In this document: one piece after another, positions 52,038-60,908 of the stretch
Layout of the letters: each line of letters starts with the position of its first letter
Position numbering within the stretch: position 1 is the first letter of the stretch
Origin: an uncultured Lachnoclostridium sp.
GTDB taxonomy: Bacteria; Bacillota; Clostridia; Lachnospirales; Lachnospiraceae
Assembly (NCBI GenBank): GCA_948330435.1
Contig: CAOJBY010000022.1
Coordinates: 1 to 63,836, forward strand
Direction of reading: 5' to 3'
Length of the DNA: 63,836 nucleotides
The notes under the pieces: model-generated
Databases searched by the model: none
Seen by the model: the letters and a program-made list of their open reading frames with translations, nothing else
What the model was told of the DNA's origin: nothing
Translations under genes and position numbers: made by a program

Positions 52038-53786
52038 ATGGAAACTAAGGCGATGAAAACAAGTACTCTTTTGAAAAGATTTGTTCCCTATTACAAAAAG
52101 TATACGGGAATCATGGTTATGGATCTCTTTTGTGCGGCCCTCACAACCATCTGTGAGATGGTGCTGCCCCTTATTTTGCGTCACATTACAAATGTGGGAA
52201 TGCGTGACCTGTCTCTTCTTACGGTGAGAACCATTGTAAATATAGGTATACTATATTTTGCACTGCGTGTGGTGGATGGGCTGGCAAGCTACTATATGGC
52301 TTATACGGGCCATGTGATGGGAGCCGCTATAGAAACAGATATGCGGGAGGATGCTTTTGCTCATCTGCAGAAGCTTTCGGACAATTATTTTAATAATACC
52401 AAAGTGGGACAGATCATGTCCCGGATTACCAGCGATCTGTTTGATGTGACTGAGTTTGCTCACCATTGTCCGGAAGAGTTTTTTATTGCATTTTTGAAAG
52501 CCGCAGTATCCTTTGTGATTCTTGCCCGGATTAATCTCTTTCTGACATGTATCATTTTTGCATTGATTCCTATCATGGCGATTTCCTGTACCTACTTTAA
52601 CCTTCAGGTACGTAAGGCTTTTAAACGTCAGCGTAATCATATTGGAGAACTCAATGCGAGGATTGAGGACAGCCTTCTGGGGAATAAGGTAGTGCGGGCT
52701 TTTGCCAATGAGGATGTAGAACTTGAAAAGTTCAATCGGGATAATCATGAATTTTTGAAAATAAAACGTCAGACTTATAAGTATATGGCGGCGTTTCAAA
52801 ATACAATCCGTATGTTTGACGGGCTGATGTATGTGGTGGTTATTGTGGCTGGTGGCATTTTTATGATAAGAGGTTTTATTGAGCCGGCGGATTTGGTGGC
52901 ATATACCTTATATGTAACAACGTTATTGGCAACCATTCGGCGTATTATTGAATTTGCGGAGCAATTTCAGAGAGGCATGACAGGCATCGAGCGGTTTATG
53001 GAACTGATGGATGCCAGTGTGGATATTTTTGATGAAGAAGGGGCGGTTCCGCTTGAAAATGTAAAAGGAGAGATTACGTTCCGCCATGTGTCCTTTGAAT
53101 ATCCGGATGATCAGACACCTGTATTATCCGACATAGATCTTACCATTCATCCAGGGGAGAAAGTGGCTCTGGTGGGAGTCTCAGGAGGAGGAAAGACCAC
53201 CCTCTGCAACCTTATACCCCGTTTTTACGATCCTACAGAGGGTGAGATTCTTCTGGACGGGCAGAATATCCGAATGATAACACTTGAAAGCTTGCGGAGC
53301 AGTGTAGGTGTGGTTCAGCAGGATGTATACCTTTTTTCTGGCAGCGTCTACGAAAATATTGCCTATGGACGGCCCGGGGCGAGTCGGGAGGAAGTGGTGG
53401 AGGCTGCAAAGCTTGCCGGTGCCCATGAATTTATCGAAGAGTTGAAAGACGGTTATGAAACCTATGTGGGAGAGCGTGGAGTGAAGCTTTCAGGAGGACA
53501 GAAGCAGAGAATCAGCATTGCCAGAGTTTTTTTGAAAGCACCTAAGGTACTCCTTCTTGATGAGGCTACAGCAGCATTAGATAATGAGAGCGAACACCTT
53601 GTATCTGAGTCTTTGGACAAGCTGGCGGCAGGGAGAACTACACTTACTATTGCCCACCGGCTGACTACCATTCATGGAGCAGATCGCATTCTGGTTCTTT
53701 CGGGAAACAGGATTGTGGAGGAAGGAAAACATGATACTTTGATGAAACAGAAAGGGGTTTATTATCAGTTATGGAAATCAATCTAA
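52038..53786 (+). CDS. ABC transporter, fused permease and ATPase (half-exporter)
   Basis: 582 residues. Six helices in the first 310 residues form the type IV exporter permease. The ATPase has Walker A GVSGGGKTTL near 380, VVQQDVYLFSGSVYENIAYG (Q-loop), the signature KLSGGQKQRIS near 483, Walker B VLLLDEAT and the switch His in LTIAHRLTT. It probably acts as a homodimer, as no second half is adjacent. Substrate unknown; MsbA-like lipid or drug export is the usual guess. No strong SD is seen before the ATG. Its 3' end overlaps the next gene by 16 bases. Confidence 0.93.
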   Translation: METKAMKTSTLLKRFVPYYKKYTGIMVMDLFCAALTTICEMVLPLILRHITNVGMRDLSLLTVRTIVNIGILYFALRVVDGLASYYMAYTGHVMGAAIETDMREDAFAHLQKLSDNYFNNTKVGQIMSRITSDLFDVTEFAHHCPEEFFIAFLKAAVSFVILARINLFLTCIIFALIPIMAISCTYFNLQVRKAFKRQRNHIGELNARIEDSLLGNKVVRAFANEDVELEKFNRDNHEFLKIKRQTYKYMAAFQNTIRMFDGLMYVVVIVAGGIFMIRGFIEPADLVAYTLYVTTLLATIRRIIEFAEQFQRGMTGIERFMELMDASVDIFDEEGAVPLENVKGEITFRHVSFEYPDDQTPVLSDIDLTIHPGEKVALVGVSGGGKTTLCNLIPRFYDPTEGEILLDGQNIRMITLESLRSSVGVVQQDVYLFSGSVYENIAYGRPGASREEVVEAAKLAGAHEFIEELKDGYETYVGERGVKLSGGQKQRISIARVFLKAPKVLLLDEATAALDNESEHLVSESLDKLAAGRTTLTIAHRLTTIHGADRILVLSGNRIVEEGKHDTLMKQKGVYYQLWKSI

Positions 53787-54670
53787 GGCGTCCGGAACTG
53801 GAAGACCGGGAACAGATCAACTATTATTTAAGTTATGGGAATACACGAAGCTGTGAGATGACCTTTGCCAATACCTATCTGTGGTCCAGACATTATGATA
53901 CAGGATTCACAATTGTGGAGGACATGCTTGTATTTGGAAATATGACTGGTAATGTTTCATTTACGGTTCCGGTTGGGCCGGGAGAATTGAAAAAAGTATT
54001 GAATGTGCTGATGGCTTATTGTGAGGAAAAGGATGTTCCATTTCAGCTTCACAATGTAACAAAAGAAGATTTTGACAGGTTGGAGAAGATGTATCCCGGG
54101 ATGTTTGATATTGCCTATGAACGGGATTATGCTGATTATGTATATGAGACGGAGAAGCTTGCAAAACTGTCCGGAAAAAAGTATCACAGCAAAAAGAACC
54201 ACATTAATAAATTTAAAGCCCTTTACCCAAACTGGAGTTATGAACCAATTACGAAAGATAATATTGAGGAATGCTTTCAGATGGGCCTGCGTTGGAGGGA
54301 ATTGAACGGCTGTGAGGAGGATGAAGAAAAGCATGCGGAGATTTGTGTCACACTGAATTTTCTGCGTCTGTTTGAAGAACTCGAAATGAGGGGCGGAGCT
54401 TTGCGGGTAGATGGAAAAATTGTGGCCTTTACCATAGGTGAGCCTGTGGGAAAAGATACACTGGTTGTGCATATAGAGAAAGCTTTTGCAGAGGTTCAGG
54501 GAGCATACACTATGATCAATCAGCAGTTTGCGGAACACGAAGGTGAAGACTTCACTTATCTTAACCGGGAGGAAGACATGGGAGAGGAAGGCCTCAGGCA
54601 GGCAAAAATGTCATATAAACCTGTATTTCTTATCGAAAAAGGGGTTGTAAGAAAGCAAGGTCTCCTGTAA
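53771..54670 (+). CDS. DUF2156 (phosphatidylglycerol lysyltransferase C-terminal-like) protein
   Basis: 299 residues with a double GNAT-like fold. Typical stretches are NYYLSYGNTRSCEMTFANTY, the basic GKKYHSKKNHINKFKALYP, and FTIGEPVGKDTLVVHIEKAF; the closing YLNREEDMGEEGLRQAKMSY is also conserved. MprF uses the same domain to put lysine onto phosphatidylglycerol, but this stand-alone form has no membrane part, so the acceptor is unknown. The start lies within the last codons of the ABC transporter gene, so their translation is linked. Confidence 0.88.
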   Translation: MEINLRRPELEDREQINYYLSYGNTRSCEMTFANTYLWSRHYDTGFTIVEDMLVFGNMTGNVSFTVPVGPGELKKVLNVLMAYCEEKDVPFQLHNVTKEDFDRLEKMYPGMFDIAYERDYADYVYETEKLAKLSGKKYHSKKNHINKFKALYPNWSYEPITKDNIEECFQMGLRWRELNGCEEDEEKHAEICVTLNFLRLFEELEMRGGALRVDGKIVAFTIGEPVGKDTLVVHIEKAFAEVQGAYTMINQQFAEHEGEDFTYLNREEDMGEEGLRQAKMSYKPVFLIEKGVVRKQGLL

Positions 54671-54713
54671 GATAGTATGGAATTGCAGTAGTTCAAAAGA
54701 GGAGTCTATGATT

Positions 54714-55778
54714 ATGAAAAAATGGGAAGAGAATATACGAAAAGTTGTTCCCTATACACCGGGGGAGCAGCCTAATGTATCAAATATGATAAAGCTGAAT
54801 ACCAATGAGAATCCATATCCTCCCTCGCCTTGTGTCCGGCAGGCCTTGGAGAAGATGAGTGAAGAGCAGTTTCGGCTTTATCCGGACCCTGCATCTTCCG
54901 TATTAGTGAATGCTCTGGCGGAGTGCTATCACAGGCCAGAGGAACAGTTTTTTGTGGGTGTTGGTTCGGACGATGTACTGGCCATGGCCTTTCAAACTTT
55001 TTTTAACTCAGATAAGCCAATTCTGTTTCCTGACATTACCTACTCCTTTTATCCGGTGTGGGCAGATCTCTTTCGGATTCCTTATAAATGCCCACTTCTG
55101 GATTCCGAGTTTCGGATTGTGAAAGAGGATTATTTAAAGGAGAACGGGGGAATTATTTTTCCGAATCCCAATGCACCTACAGGACTTTATATGGAACTTA
55201 GTGAGGTAGAGGAAATCATTCGGAATAACCCGAATGTAATTGTCATAGTAGATGAAGCCTATGTTGATTTTGCGGGCCGATCTGCTATGGAACTGGTGGA
55301 TTGGTATGAGAATCTTCTGGTAATTCAGACCTTTTCCAAATCTCGTTCTATGGCTGGAATGCGAATTGGTTTTGCGGTGGGAAATCCGGTTCTGATTAAA
55401 TACTTAAATGATGTAAAGTATTCTTTTAATTCTTATACTATGAGCCAGGCGGCTCTCATTCTGGGGACGGCGGCAGTGAAAGACAAAGATTACTTTAAGG
55501 ACACCTGTAGAAAGATTGTGGCAACCAGAGAAAGAGTAAAAAAAGAACTGGCAGCTCTGGGATTTCATTTTCCGGATTCAGGAGCGAATTTTATCTTTGC
55601 GGCACATGAGACATGCCCGGCTGAGGAACTGTTTGAGGCATTGAAGAAGCAGCAGATCTATGTACGCTATTTTGATGCACCCAGGATCTGTGATTACCTT
55701 CGGATTACAGTAGGAACAGATGAACAGATGGATGCATTACTGACGTTTTTAAGAGAATACATTGGTGAGAAAGGATAA
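54714..55778 (+). CDS. hisC: Histidinol-phosphate aminotransferase family protein
   Basis: About 354 residues, PLP-dependent fold type I. IKLNTNENPYPPSPCVRQAL, GVGSDDVLAMAFQTFF, FPNPNAPTG, VDEAYVDFAG and TFSKSRSMAGMRIGFAVG (PLP lysine near residue 208) are all in order. It may convert imidazole acetol phosphate to histidinol phosphate. No other his gene is nearby, so broad-specificity use is possible. Two in-frame ATGs lie six bases apart; the second has better spacing from GAGGAG. It is followed by a gap of 7 bases before the next gene. Confidence 0.88.
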   Translation: MKKWEENIRKVVPYTPGEQPNVSNMIKLNTNENPYPPSPCVRQALEKMSEEQFRLYPDPASSVLVNALAECYHRPEEQFFVGVGSDDVLAMAFQTFFNSDKPILFPDITYSFYPVWADLFRIPYKCPLLDSEFRIVKEDYLKENGGIIFPNPNAPTGLYMELSEVEEIIRNNPNVIVIVDEAYVDFAGRSAMELVDWYENLLVIQTFSKSRSMAGMRIGFAVGNPVLIKYLNDVKYSFNSYTMSQAALILGTAAVKDKDYFKDTCRKIVATRERVKKELAALGFHFPDSGANFIFAAHETCPAEELFEALKKQQIYVRYFDAPRICDYLRITVGTDEQMDALLTFLREYIGEKG

Positions 55779-55785
55779 GTAAATT

Positions 55786-56295
55786 ATGACAGAGACATTG
55801 GTGCAGTGGTTTGTGGAAAACCTGGGAGGAAGTGCGGCCAAGGAACTAATTATTTTTATTATTTCCATGATACCCATTCTGGAATTGAGAGGCGGCCTTT
55901 TGGCGGCAGGACCGGCATTCCTGGATGTGGAGATGTGGAGGGCGATTCCCATATGTATTGTTGGAAATCTGATTCCGGTTCCTTTTATACTGCTGTTTAT
56001 TACGGCGATTTTCAATTGGTTGAAAAAGACAAAACTCTTTCGCCCTATGGTGGAAAAGCTGGAAAAGCGGGCCGTGAATAAAAAGGATCAGATAGAGAAA
56101 TATGAGTTTTGGGGACTGCTGCTTTTTGTAGGAATTCCCCTGCCCGGAACAGGAGCCTGGACGGGGTCGCTGATTGCGTCCCTTCTGGGAATTAAATTTA
56201 AAAAGGCGTTCCCGGCAGTTGTTTTGGGTGTTCTGTTGGCTGCATTTATTATGACCATATTATCATATACCATCCTAGGTTCAATTTTTGGTTAA
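55786..56295 (+). CDS. Small multi-drug export-like membrane protein (COG2426)
   Basis: 169 residues, four to five helices. The start ELIIFIISMIPILELRGGLL and LLLFVGIPLPGTGAWTGSLI near residue 110, with the two short glycine-rich motifs, are typical of the small multi-drug export family. Actual transport function has not been firmly shown for the group. It lies 7 bases after hisC and 18 bases before a lipid kinase gene, probably all one transcript. Confidence 0.82.
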   Translation: MTETLVQWFVENLGGSAAKELIIFIISMIPILELRGGLLAAGPAFLDVEMWRAIPICIVGNLIPVPFILLFITAIFNWLKKTKLFRPMVEKLEKRAVNKKDQIEKYEFWGLLLFVGIPLPGTGAWTGSLIASLLGIKFKKAFPAVVLGVLLAAFIMTILSYTILGSIFG

Positions 56296-56313
56296 AAAGG
56301 AGAGGTGAAGGCT

Positions 56314-57243
56314 GTGGAGTGGCCGAAAAAGAAATTATACTTTATTTATAATCCTCATGCCGGGAAGGAACATATTAAGGGAAAGCTATATGGGATCCTT
56401 CAGGTAATGGCAGATGCAGGGTATGAGTTGACGGTATATCCTACCAGAGGGGTACAGGATGCAGTAGAACAAATTGTGCAGATGCCGGGGGACTACGATT
56501 TGGTAGTTTGCAGTGGAGGGGACGGAACTTTAGATGAAGTAGTTTCAGGTATGATGAAGCGGGAACAGAAGCTTCCGATTGGTTATATCCCTGCCGGTAC
56601 ATGTAATGATTTTGCACGTTCTTTAAAGCTTCCTGCTAATATGGCAGAGGCGGCTCAGATTGCGGTTCAGGGACAGAACTTTCCTTGTGATGTAGGATCC
56701 TTTAACGATAAGAATTTTATTTATATTGCAGGCTTTGGTATTTTTACAGATGTATCCTATTCTACAAAACAAGAGGTAAAGAATGTTCTGGGACAGATGG
56801 CCTATATTCTGGAGGGTATGAAAAGCATCTACAATGTAAAGTCCTATCAGTTGAAAGTGACTAGTGAGGAAATGTCTTTTGAAGGAGACTTCCTCTTTGG
56901 CATGGTAACCAACTCAAAGTCTGTAGGAGGATTTAAAGGCATCGTGGGTAAGGATGTAGTCTTTGATGACGGTGTGTATGAAGTAACCTTTATTCGGAGA
57001 CCAAAGAATGCAATAGAACTTCAGGAGATTCTGACAGCCCTTTTGGTGAAAGAGATAGACAGCAAGTATATGTACTCTTTCCGTAGTGCCAGGATTGAAG
57101 TAGAAGCAGAGGAACCGATTCCCTGGACTTTAGATGGGGAATATGGAGGGGAACATGTCCATGTGGTAATTTCCAACAATCCCAGGGCGGTGGAAATTCG
57201 CATTACAGAAGAATGCAGAAAGAGCATAAGCAGTATTAGATGA
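56314..57243 (+). CDS. Diacylglycerol kinase family lipid kinase, second copy
   Basis: About 309 residues. KLYFIYNPHAGKEHI, then VVCSGGDGTLDEVVSGMM and YIPAGTCNDFARSL are the three nucleotide and substrate motifs of the YegS/DgkB type. EEPIPWTLDGEYGG closes the C-terminal beta domain. GTG 56314 is chosen over GTG 56305 because the latter is only two bases from the AGGAG. It shares motifs with the kinase at 6588-7511 but differs a lot elsewhere, so the two are not a recent duplication. Confidence 0.88.
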   Translation: MEWPKKKLYFIYNPHAGKEHIKGKLYGILQVMADAGYELTVYPTRGVQDAVEQIVQMPGDYDLVVCSGGDGTLDEVVSGMMKREQKLPIGYIPAGTCNDFARSLKLPANMAEAAQIAVQGQNFPCDVGSFNDKNFIYIAGFGIFTDVSYSTKQEVKNVLGQMAYILEGMKSIYNVKSYQLKVTSEEMSFEGDFLFGMVTNSKSVGGFKGIVGKDVVFDDGVYEVTFIRRPKNAIELQEILTALLVKEIDSKYMYSFRSARIEVEAEEPIPWTLDGEYGGEHVHVVISNNPRAVEIRITEECRKSISSIR

Positions 57244-57264
57244 GCTGTAAGGTTCAAAAATATG

Positions 57265-57294
57265 TTGCAAGAAAATATAGAAATCATATATAAT
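57265..57294 (+). promoter_or_regulatory. Likely promoter of fba
   Basis: TTGCAA (57265-57270), 18 bases, TATAAT (57289-57294), with the fba ATG 37 bases further on behind AGGGAGG. Confidence 0.65.
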
Positions 57295-57330
57295 AGACAA
57301 GTATGAAAAAGAAAAGGGAGGTAATGTTTT

Positions 57331-58194
57331 ATGTTAGTATCAGCAGCAGAGATGCTTAAGAAAGCGAAAGCAGGTCATTATGCGGTAGGTCAGTTCAACA
57401 TTAATAATCTGGAGTGGACAAAGGCAGTGCTTTTGACAGCCCAGGAAAATAATTCTCCTGTTATTCTTGGGGTATCCGAGGGTGCAGGAAAGTATATGGG
57501 CGGTTACAAGACAGTAGTTGGCATGGTAAATGGAATGATGGAGGAACTGAACATTACGGTTCCGGTTGCATTGCATCTGGATCATGGCAGCTACGATCAT
57601 TGTTATAAATGTATTGAAGCAGGATTTTCTTCCATTATGTTTGATGGTTCTCACTATCCCATTGAGGAGAATATTGAGAAGACTAAAGAACTGGTAAAGG
57701 TTTGTGCAGAGAAAGGACTTTCTCTGGAGGCCGAGGTTGGTTCTATCGGCGGTGAAGAAGATGGCGTTATTGGCATGGGAGAGTGTGCGGATCCCAAGGA
57801 GTGTAAGGCAATTGCGGATCTGGGTATTGACTTTCTGGCAGCAGGTATTGGAAACATTCACGGAAAATATCCGGAGAATTGGGCGGGCTTAAGCTTTGAA
57901 ACACTGGATGCCATTCAGCAGCTTACAGGCGAGATGCCTCTGGTACTCCATGGAGGAACAGGAATACCCACAGATATGATTAAGAAAGCCATTGATCTGG
58001 GTGTATCCAAGATTAATGTAAATACAGAATGCCAGCTTTCTTTTGCTGTAGCTACCAGAAAGTACATTGAGGAAGGAAAGGATCAGCAGGGCAAGGGATA
58101 TGACCCAAGAAAGCTTCTGGCTCCGGGATTTGAAGCGATTAAGGAAACTGTGAAAGAAAAGATGGAGATTTTTGGTTCTATTGGAAAGGCCTAA
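57331..58194 (+). CDS. fba: Class II fructose-bisphosphate aldolase
   Basis: 287 residues. Zinc-dependent glycolytic aldolase that splits fructose-1,6-bisphosphate. AVGQFNINNLEW, the LHLDHGSYDHC zinc motif (His 85), SIMFDGSHYPIEENI, EAEVGSIGGEEDG and LVLHGGTGIP are intact. The last stretch GISKINVNTE is matched here by LGVSKINVNTE. It has its own promoter and strong SD (AGGGAGG). The glutamine synthetase gene follows by 34 bases. Confidence 0.96.
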   Translation: MLVSAAEMLKKAKAGHYAVGQFNINNLEWTKAVLLTAQENNSPVILGVSEGAGKYMGGYKTVVGMVNGMMEELNITVPVALHLDHGSYDHCYKCIEAGFSSIMFDGSHYPIEENIEKTKELVKVCAEKGLSLEAEVGSIGGEEDGVIGMGECADPKECKAIADLGIDFLAAGIGNIHGKYPENWAGLSFETLDAIQQLTGEMPLVLHGGTGIPTDMIKKAIDLGVSKINVNTECQLSFAVATRKYIEEGKDQQGKGYDPRKLLAPGFEAIKETVKEKMEIFGSIGKA

Positions 58195-58228
58195 GGAAAA
58201 TGGAATTTCAGGGGCGGGTGCGGTAGGA

Positions 58229-60352
58229 ATGGCAGAGAAGACAAACATATCCAGGATATTTGGAGAAAATGTATTTAATGATACGGTGATGCAGGAGCGT
58301 TTGCCGAAAAAGATTTACCGGGAACTTAAAGAGACGATTCAAGAAGGCAAAGAACTGGATTTGGCGGTAGCGGATGTGGTGGCTCATGAGATGAAAGAGT
58401 GGGCTATTGAACAGGGAGCAACCCATTATTCCCATTGGTTTCAGCCTCTGACAGGAGCCACGGCGGAAAAGCATGATGCGTTTCTTTCGGCACCCAAAAT
58501 CGACGGGAAGGTTCTTATGGAATTCTCGGGAAAAGAACTGGTAAAGGGAGAGCCAGATGCCTCTTCTTTCCCTTCTGGAGGATTGAGGGCGACCTTTGAA
58601 GCCAGAGGTTATACAGCCTGGGACTGCACCTCTCCTGCTTTTGTAAAAAAGGATGCGGATGGATCCAGAGCAATATTGTATATTCCTACGGCATTTTGCT
58701 CTTACAAAGGGGAAGCACTGGATCAGAAGACTCCGCTGCTGCGTTCCATGGAGGCCATCAATAAGCAGGCTCTTCGGCTTTTGCGTCTTTTTGGAAATCA
58801 TACATCCCGCAGAGTGACACCGTCGGTGGGAGCAGAGCAGGAATATTTTCTGGTGGATCGGGAGAAATATTTAAAGCGTAAGGATCTGGTATTTACCGGA
58901 CGAACTCTGTTTGGAGCTATGCCGCCGAAAGGGCAGGAACTGGATGATCACTATTTTGGAGTTATTCGGGAACGGATTGCAGATTTTATGGAGGATGTGA
59001 ACCGGGAACTGTGGAAGCTTGGGGTATCCGCAAAGACACAGCACAATGAGGTAGCACCAGGGCAGCATGAACTTGCACCCATCTATGCAGAATGTAATGT
59101 GGCAGTGGATCATAATCAGTTGGTTATGGAGACGCTGAAAAAAATTGCTTATCAACATGGACTGCAGTGTCTGTTGCATGAAAAGCCTTTTGCTGGTGTA
59201 AATGGTTCCGGAAAGCATAACAACTGGTCTCTGACTACGGATGACGGAATTAATCTTTTAGATCCAGGGAAAACACCTCATGAAAATATTCAGTTTTTGA
59301 TGATTCTCACATGTGTTTTAAAAGCTGTAGACACTCATGGAGCTCTTCTTCGGGAATCAGCTGCAGATGTAGGTAATGATCACCGGTTGGGGGCCAGTGA
59401 GGCACCGCCGGCTATTATATCTGTCTATCTGGGAGAGCAGTTGGAGGATGTGCTTTCCCAACTTATCAGTACGGGTGAGGCTACCCATAGCCTGCGAGGA
59501 GGACATCTCCACACAGGTGTCCGCACACTTCCTGATTTTGCAAAGGATGCTACGGATCGGAATCGTACATCACCATTTGCTTTTACGGGTAATAAGTTCG
59601 AGTTTCGTATGGTAGGTTCCAGAGATTCTATCGCAGCACCCAATGTAGTGCTCAATACCATTGTGGCTGAGGCATTTTCAGAAGCATGTGATTATCTGGA
59701 ACAGGCAAAGGACTTTGATATGGCAGTCCATGATCTGATTAAAAAATATGCGTCCGATCACCAGCGGATTGTCTTTAATGGGAATGGATATTCAGAAGAG
59801 TGGGTGGAGGAGGCCGGACGGCGGGGACTGCCCAATATTAAAACTATGGTAGATTCTATCCCGATTCTGACAGAGGAGAAGACTGTAGATCTGTTTGAGA
59901 AGTTTGGGGTATTTACCCAAGCGGAACTGGAGTCCAGGGCAGAGATTCAATATGAGACTTATGCCAAGGCGATTAACATTGAATCCAGATCTATGATCGA
60001 TATTGCGAGTAAGCATATTATTCCGTCGGTTCTGCAGTATACTACGGCTCTTGCAACCTCCATTAATCAGATTCGGGAAGCTTGTGGAGAGGCAAATATC
60101 AGTGTTCAGATTGACTTGCTCAAAGAGTGTTCTTCCCTACTGGCAGCCACAAAAGCAGCCCTGCGAAAGCTGACAGAGGTAACGGATGCTTCTGTAGAAA
60201 GGAAAGAGGGTAGAAGCCGGGCCGTCTATTTTCAGGATGTAGTGGTACCTGCTATGGAAGCTTTACGTCAGCCGGTAGATAAGCTGGAAATGCTGGTGGC
60301 TAAAGATATGTGGCCAATGCCGTCTTATGGAGACTTACTGTTTGAGGTATAA
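58229..60352 (+). CDS. glnN: Glutamine synthetase type III
   Basis: About 707 residues, far longer than type I (about 450), and typical of GSIII. FGENVFNDTVMQERLPKKIY, GATHYSHWFQPLTGATAEKH, PSVGAEQEYFLVDREKYLKR, HNEVAPGQHELAPIYAEC and the ATP loop NGSGKHNNWSL match the family. ATG 58229 has no tight SD (GGGGCGGG lies about 13 bases upstream), so coupling with fba is possible. An in-frame TTG inside fba would add 19 residues but is unlikely. A large hairpin terminator follows directly. Confidence 0.95.
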   Translation: MAEKTNISRIFGENVFNDTVMQERLPKKIYRELKETIQEGKELDLAVADVVAHEMKEWAIEQGATHYSHWFQPLTGATAEKHDAFLSAPKIDGKVLMEFSGKELVKGEPDASSFPSGGLRATFEARGYTAWDCTSPAFVKKDADGSRAILYIPTAFCSYKGEALDQKTPLLRSMEAINKQALRLLRLFGNHTSRRVTPSVGAEQEYFLVDREKYLKRKDLVFTGRTLFGAMPPKGQELDDHYFGVIRERIADFMEDVNRELWKLGVSAKTQHNEVAPGQHELAPIYAECNVAVDHNQLVMETLKKIAYQHGLQCLLHEKPFAGVNGSGKHNNWSLTTDDGINLLDPGKTPHENIQFLMILTCVLKAVDTHGALLRESAADVGNDHRLGASEAPPAIISVYLGEQLEDVLSQLISTGEATHSLRGGHLHTGVRTLPDFAKDATDRNRTSPFAFTGNKFEFRMVGSRDSIAAPNVVLNTIVAEAFSEACDYLEQAKDFDMAVHDLIKKYASDHQRIVFNGNGYSEEWVEEAGRRGLPNIKTMVDSIPILTEEKTVDLFEKFGVFTQAELESRAEIQYETYAKAINIESRSMIDIASKHIIPSVLQYTTALATSINQIREACGEANISVQIDLLKECSSLLAATKAALRKLTEVTDASVERKEGRSRAVYFQDVVVPAMEALRQPVDKLEMLVAKDMWPMPSYGDLLFEV

Positions 60353-60399
60353 AAAAGACAGCGGTGTTATAGTGGAAGACTATAAACCGCTGTCTTTTT
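60352..60399. terminator. Bidirectional terminator between glnN and the bactofilin gene
   Basis: GACAGCGG (60357-60364) pairs with CCGCTGTC (60387-60394), with an inner TTATAG/CTATAA stem (60367-60372 with 60380-60385). A six-A run on the left and T5 on the right give U tracts for both strands. It serves glnN (plus) and the bactofilin operon (minus). Confidence 0.92.
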
Positions 60400-60409
60400 A
60401 TAATTGTTT

Positions 60410-60877
60410 TTAATATTTATCCGGGCCGGGTTTACTCTCGGTTTTGGCCTCTTCTTTCTCGTCTTTTTCAGGCTCATCGTCCTCAAACTCCAGAGCGGCA
60501 CTATGATTGGTAACCATGGCACATCTGCCGTCAAAGAAAGCATCCTCGTCAATGACAAGAGAACGTGCCGTAATATTGCCGGACAATTTACCGGTAGAGA
60601 GAAGTTCCAGCTTTCCGGAAGCAGCTACATCACCTACTACTTTACCGGAAAGGATTACATTCTGGGCTTTGATGTTTCCTTTGATCTGGCCTTCGGTACC
60701 CAGAATCAGATTTCCTTTACAGTCGCAGTTTCCAGTGAGGGTTCCGTCGATTCGGATAGCCTCCGGTGCGGTAATATCACCTTTGAAGACTGCACCGGGA
60801 CCAATGATGGTGCCGATCTTAGCAGTTTGATTCTCTACCGTTGAGGCAGTGGTTGCAGGTTTGCTTTTTCCTAACAT
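60410..60877 (-). CDS. Bactofilin (polymer-forming cytoskeletal protein)
   Basis: 155 residues. Central beta-helix repeats run from about residue 20 to 120 (IGTIIGPGAVFKGDITAPEA, IRIDGTLTGNCDCKGNLILG, GQIKGNIKAQNVILSG, GKLSGNITARSLVIDEDA), the bactofilin fold that forms filaments without nucleotide. The C-terminal 25 residues are highly charged (Glu, Lys, Asp). Bactofilins often organise wall enzymes and sit beside an M23 peptidase gene. Here the upstream gene encodes a LytM-like protein that lacks the catalytic residues. The gap between the two is 31 bases. Confidence 0.9.
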   Translation of the reverse strand: MLGKSKPATTASTVENQTAKIGTIIGPGAVFKGDITAPEAIRIDGTLTGNCDCKGNLILGTEGQIKGNIKAQNVILSGKVVGDVAASGKLELLSTGKLSGNITARSLVIDEDAFFDGRCAMVTNHSAALEFEDDEPEKDEKEEAKTESKPGPDKY

Positions 60878-60908
60878 AATTAAATCCTCCTTAACTTGGT
60901 TATGTTAT

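Noticed and set aside
60404..60844. 146-residue plus-strand frame opposite the bactofilin gene
   Set aside because: It is antisense to a clear bactofilin with repeats, has no SD and overlaps the terminator side; its sequence looks like a reverse reading.
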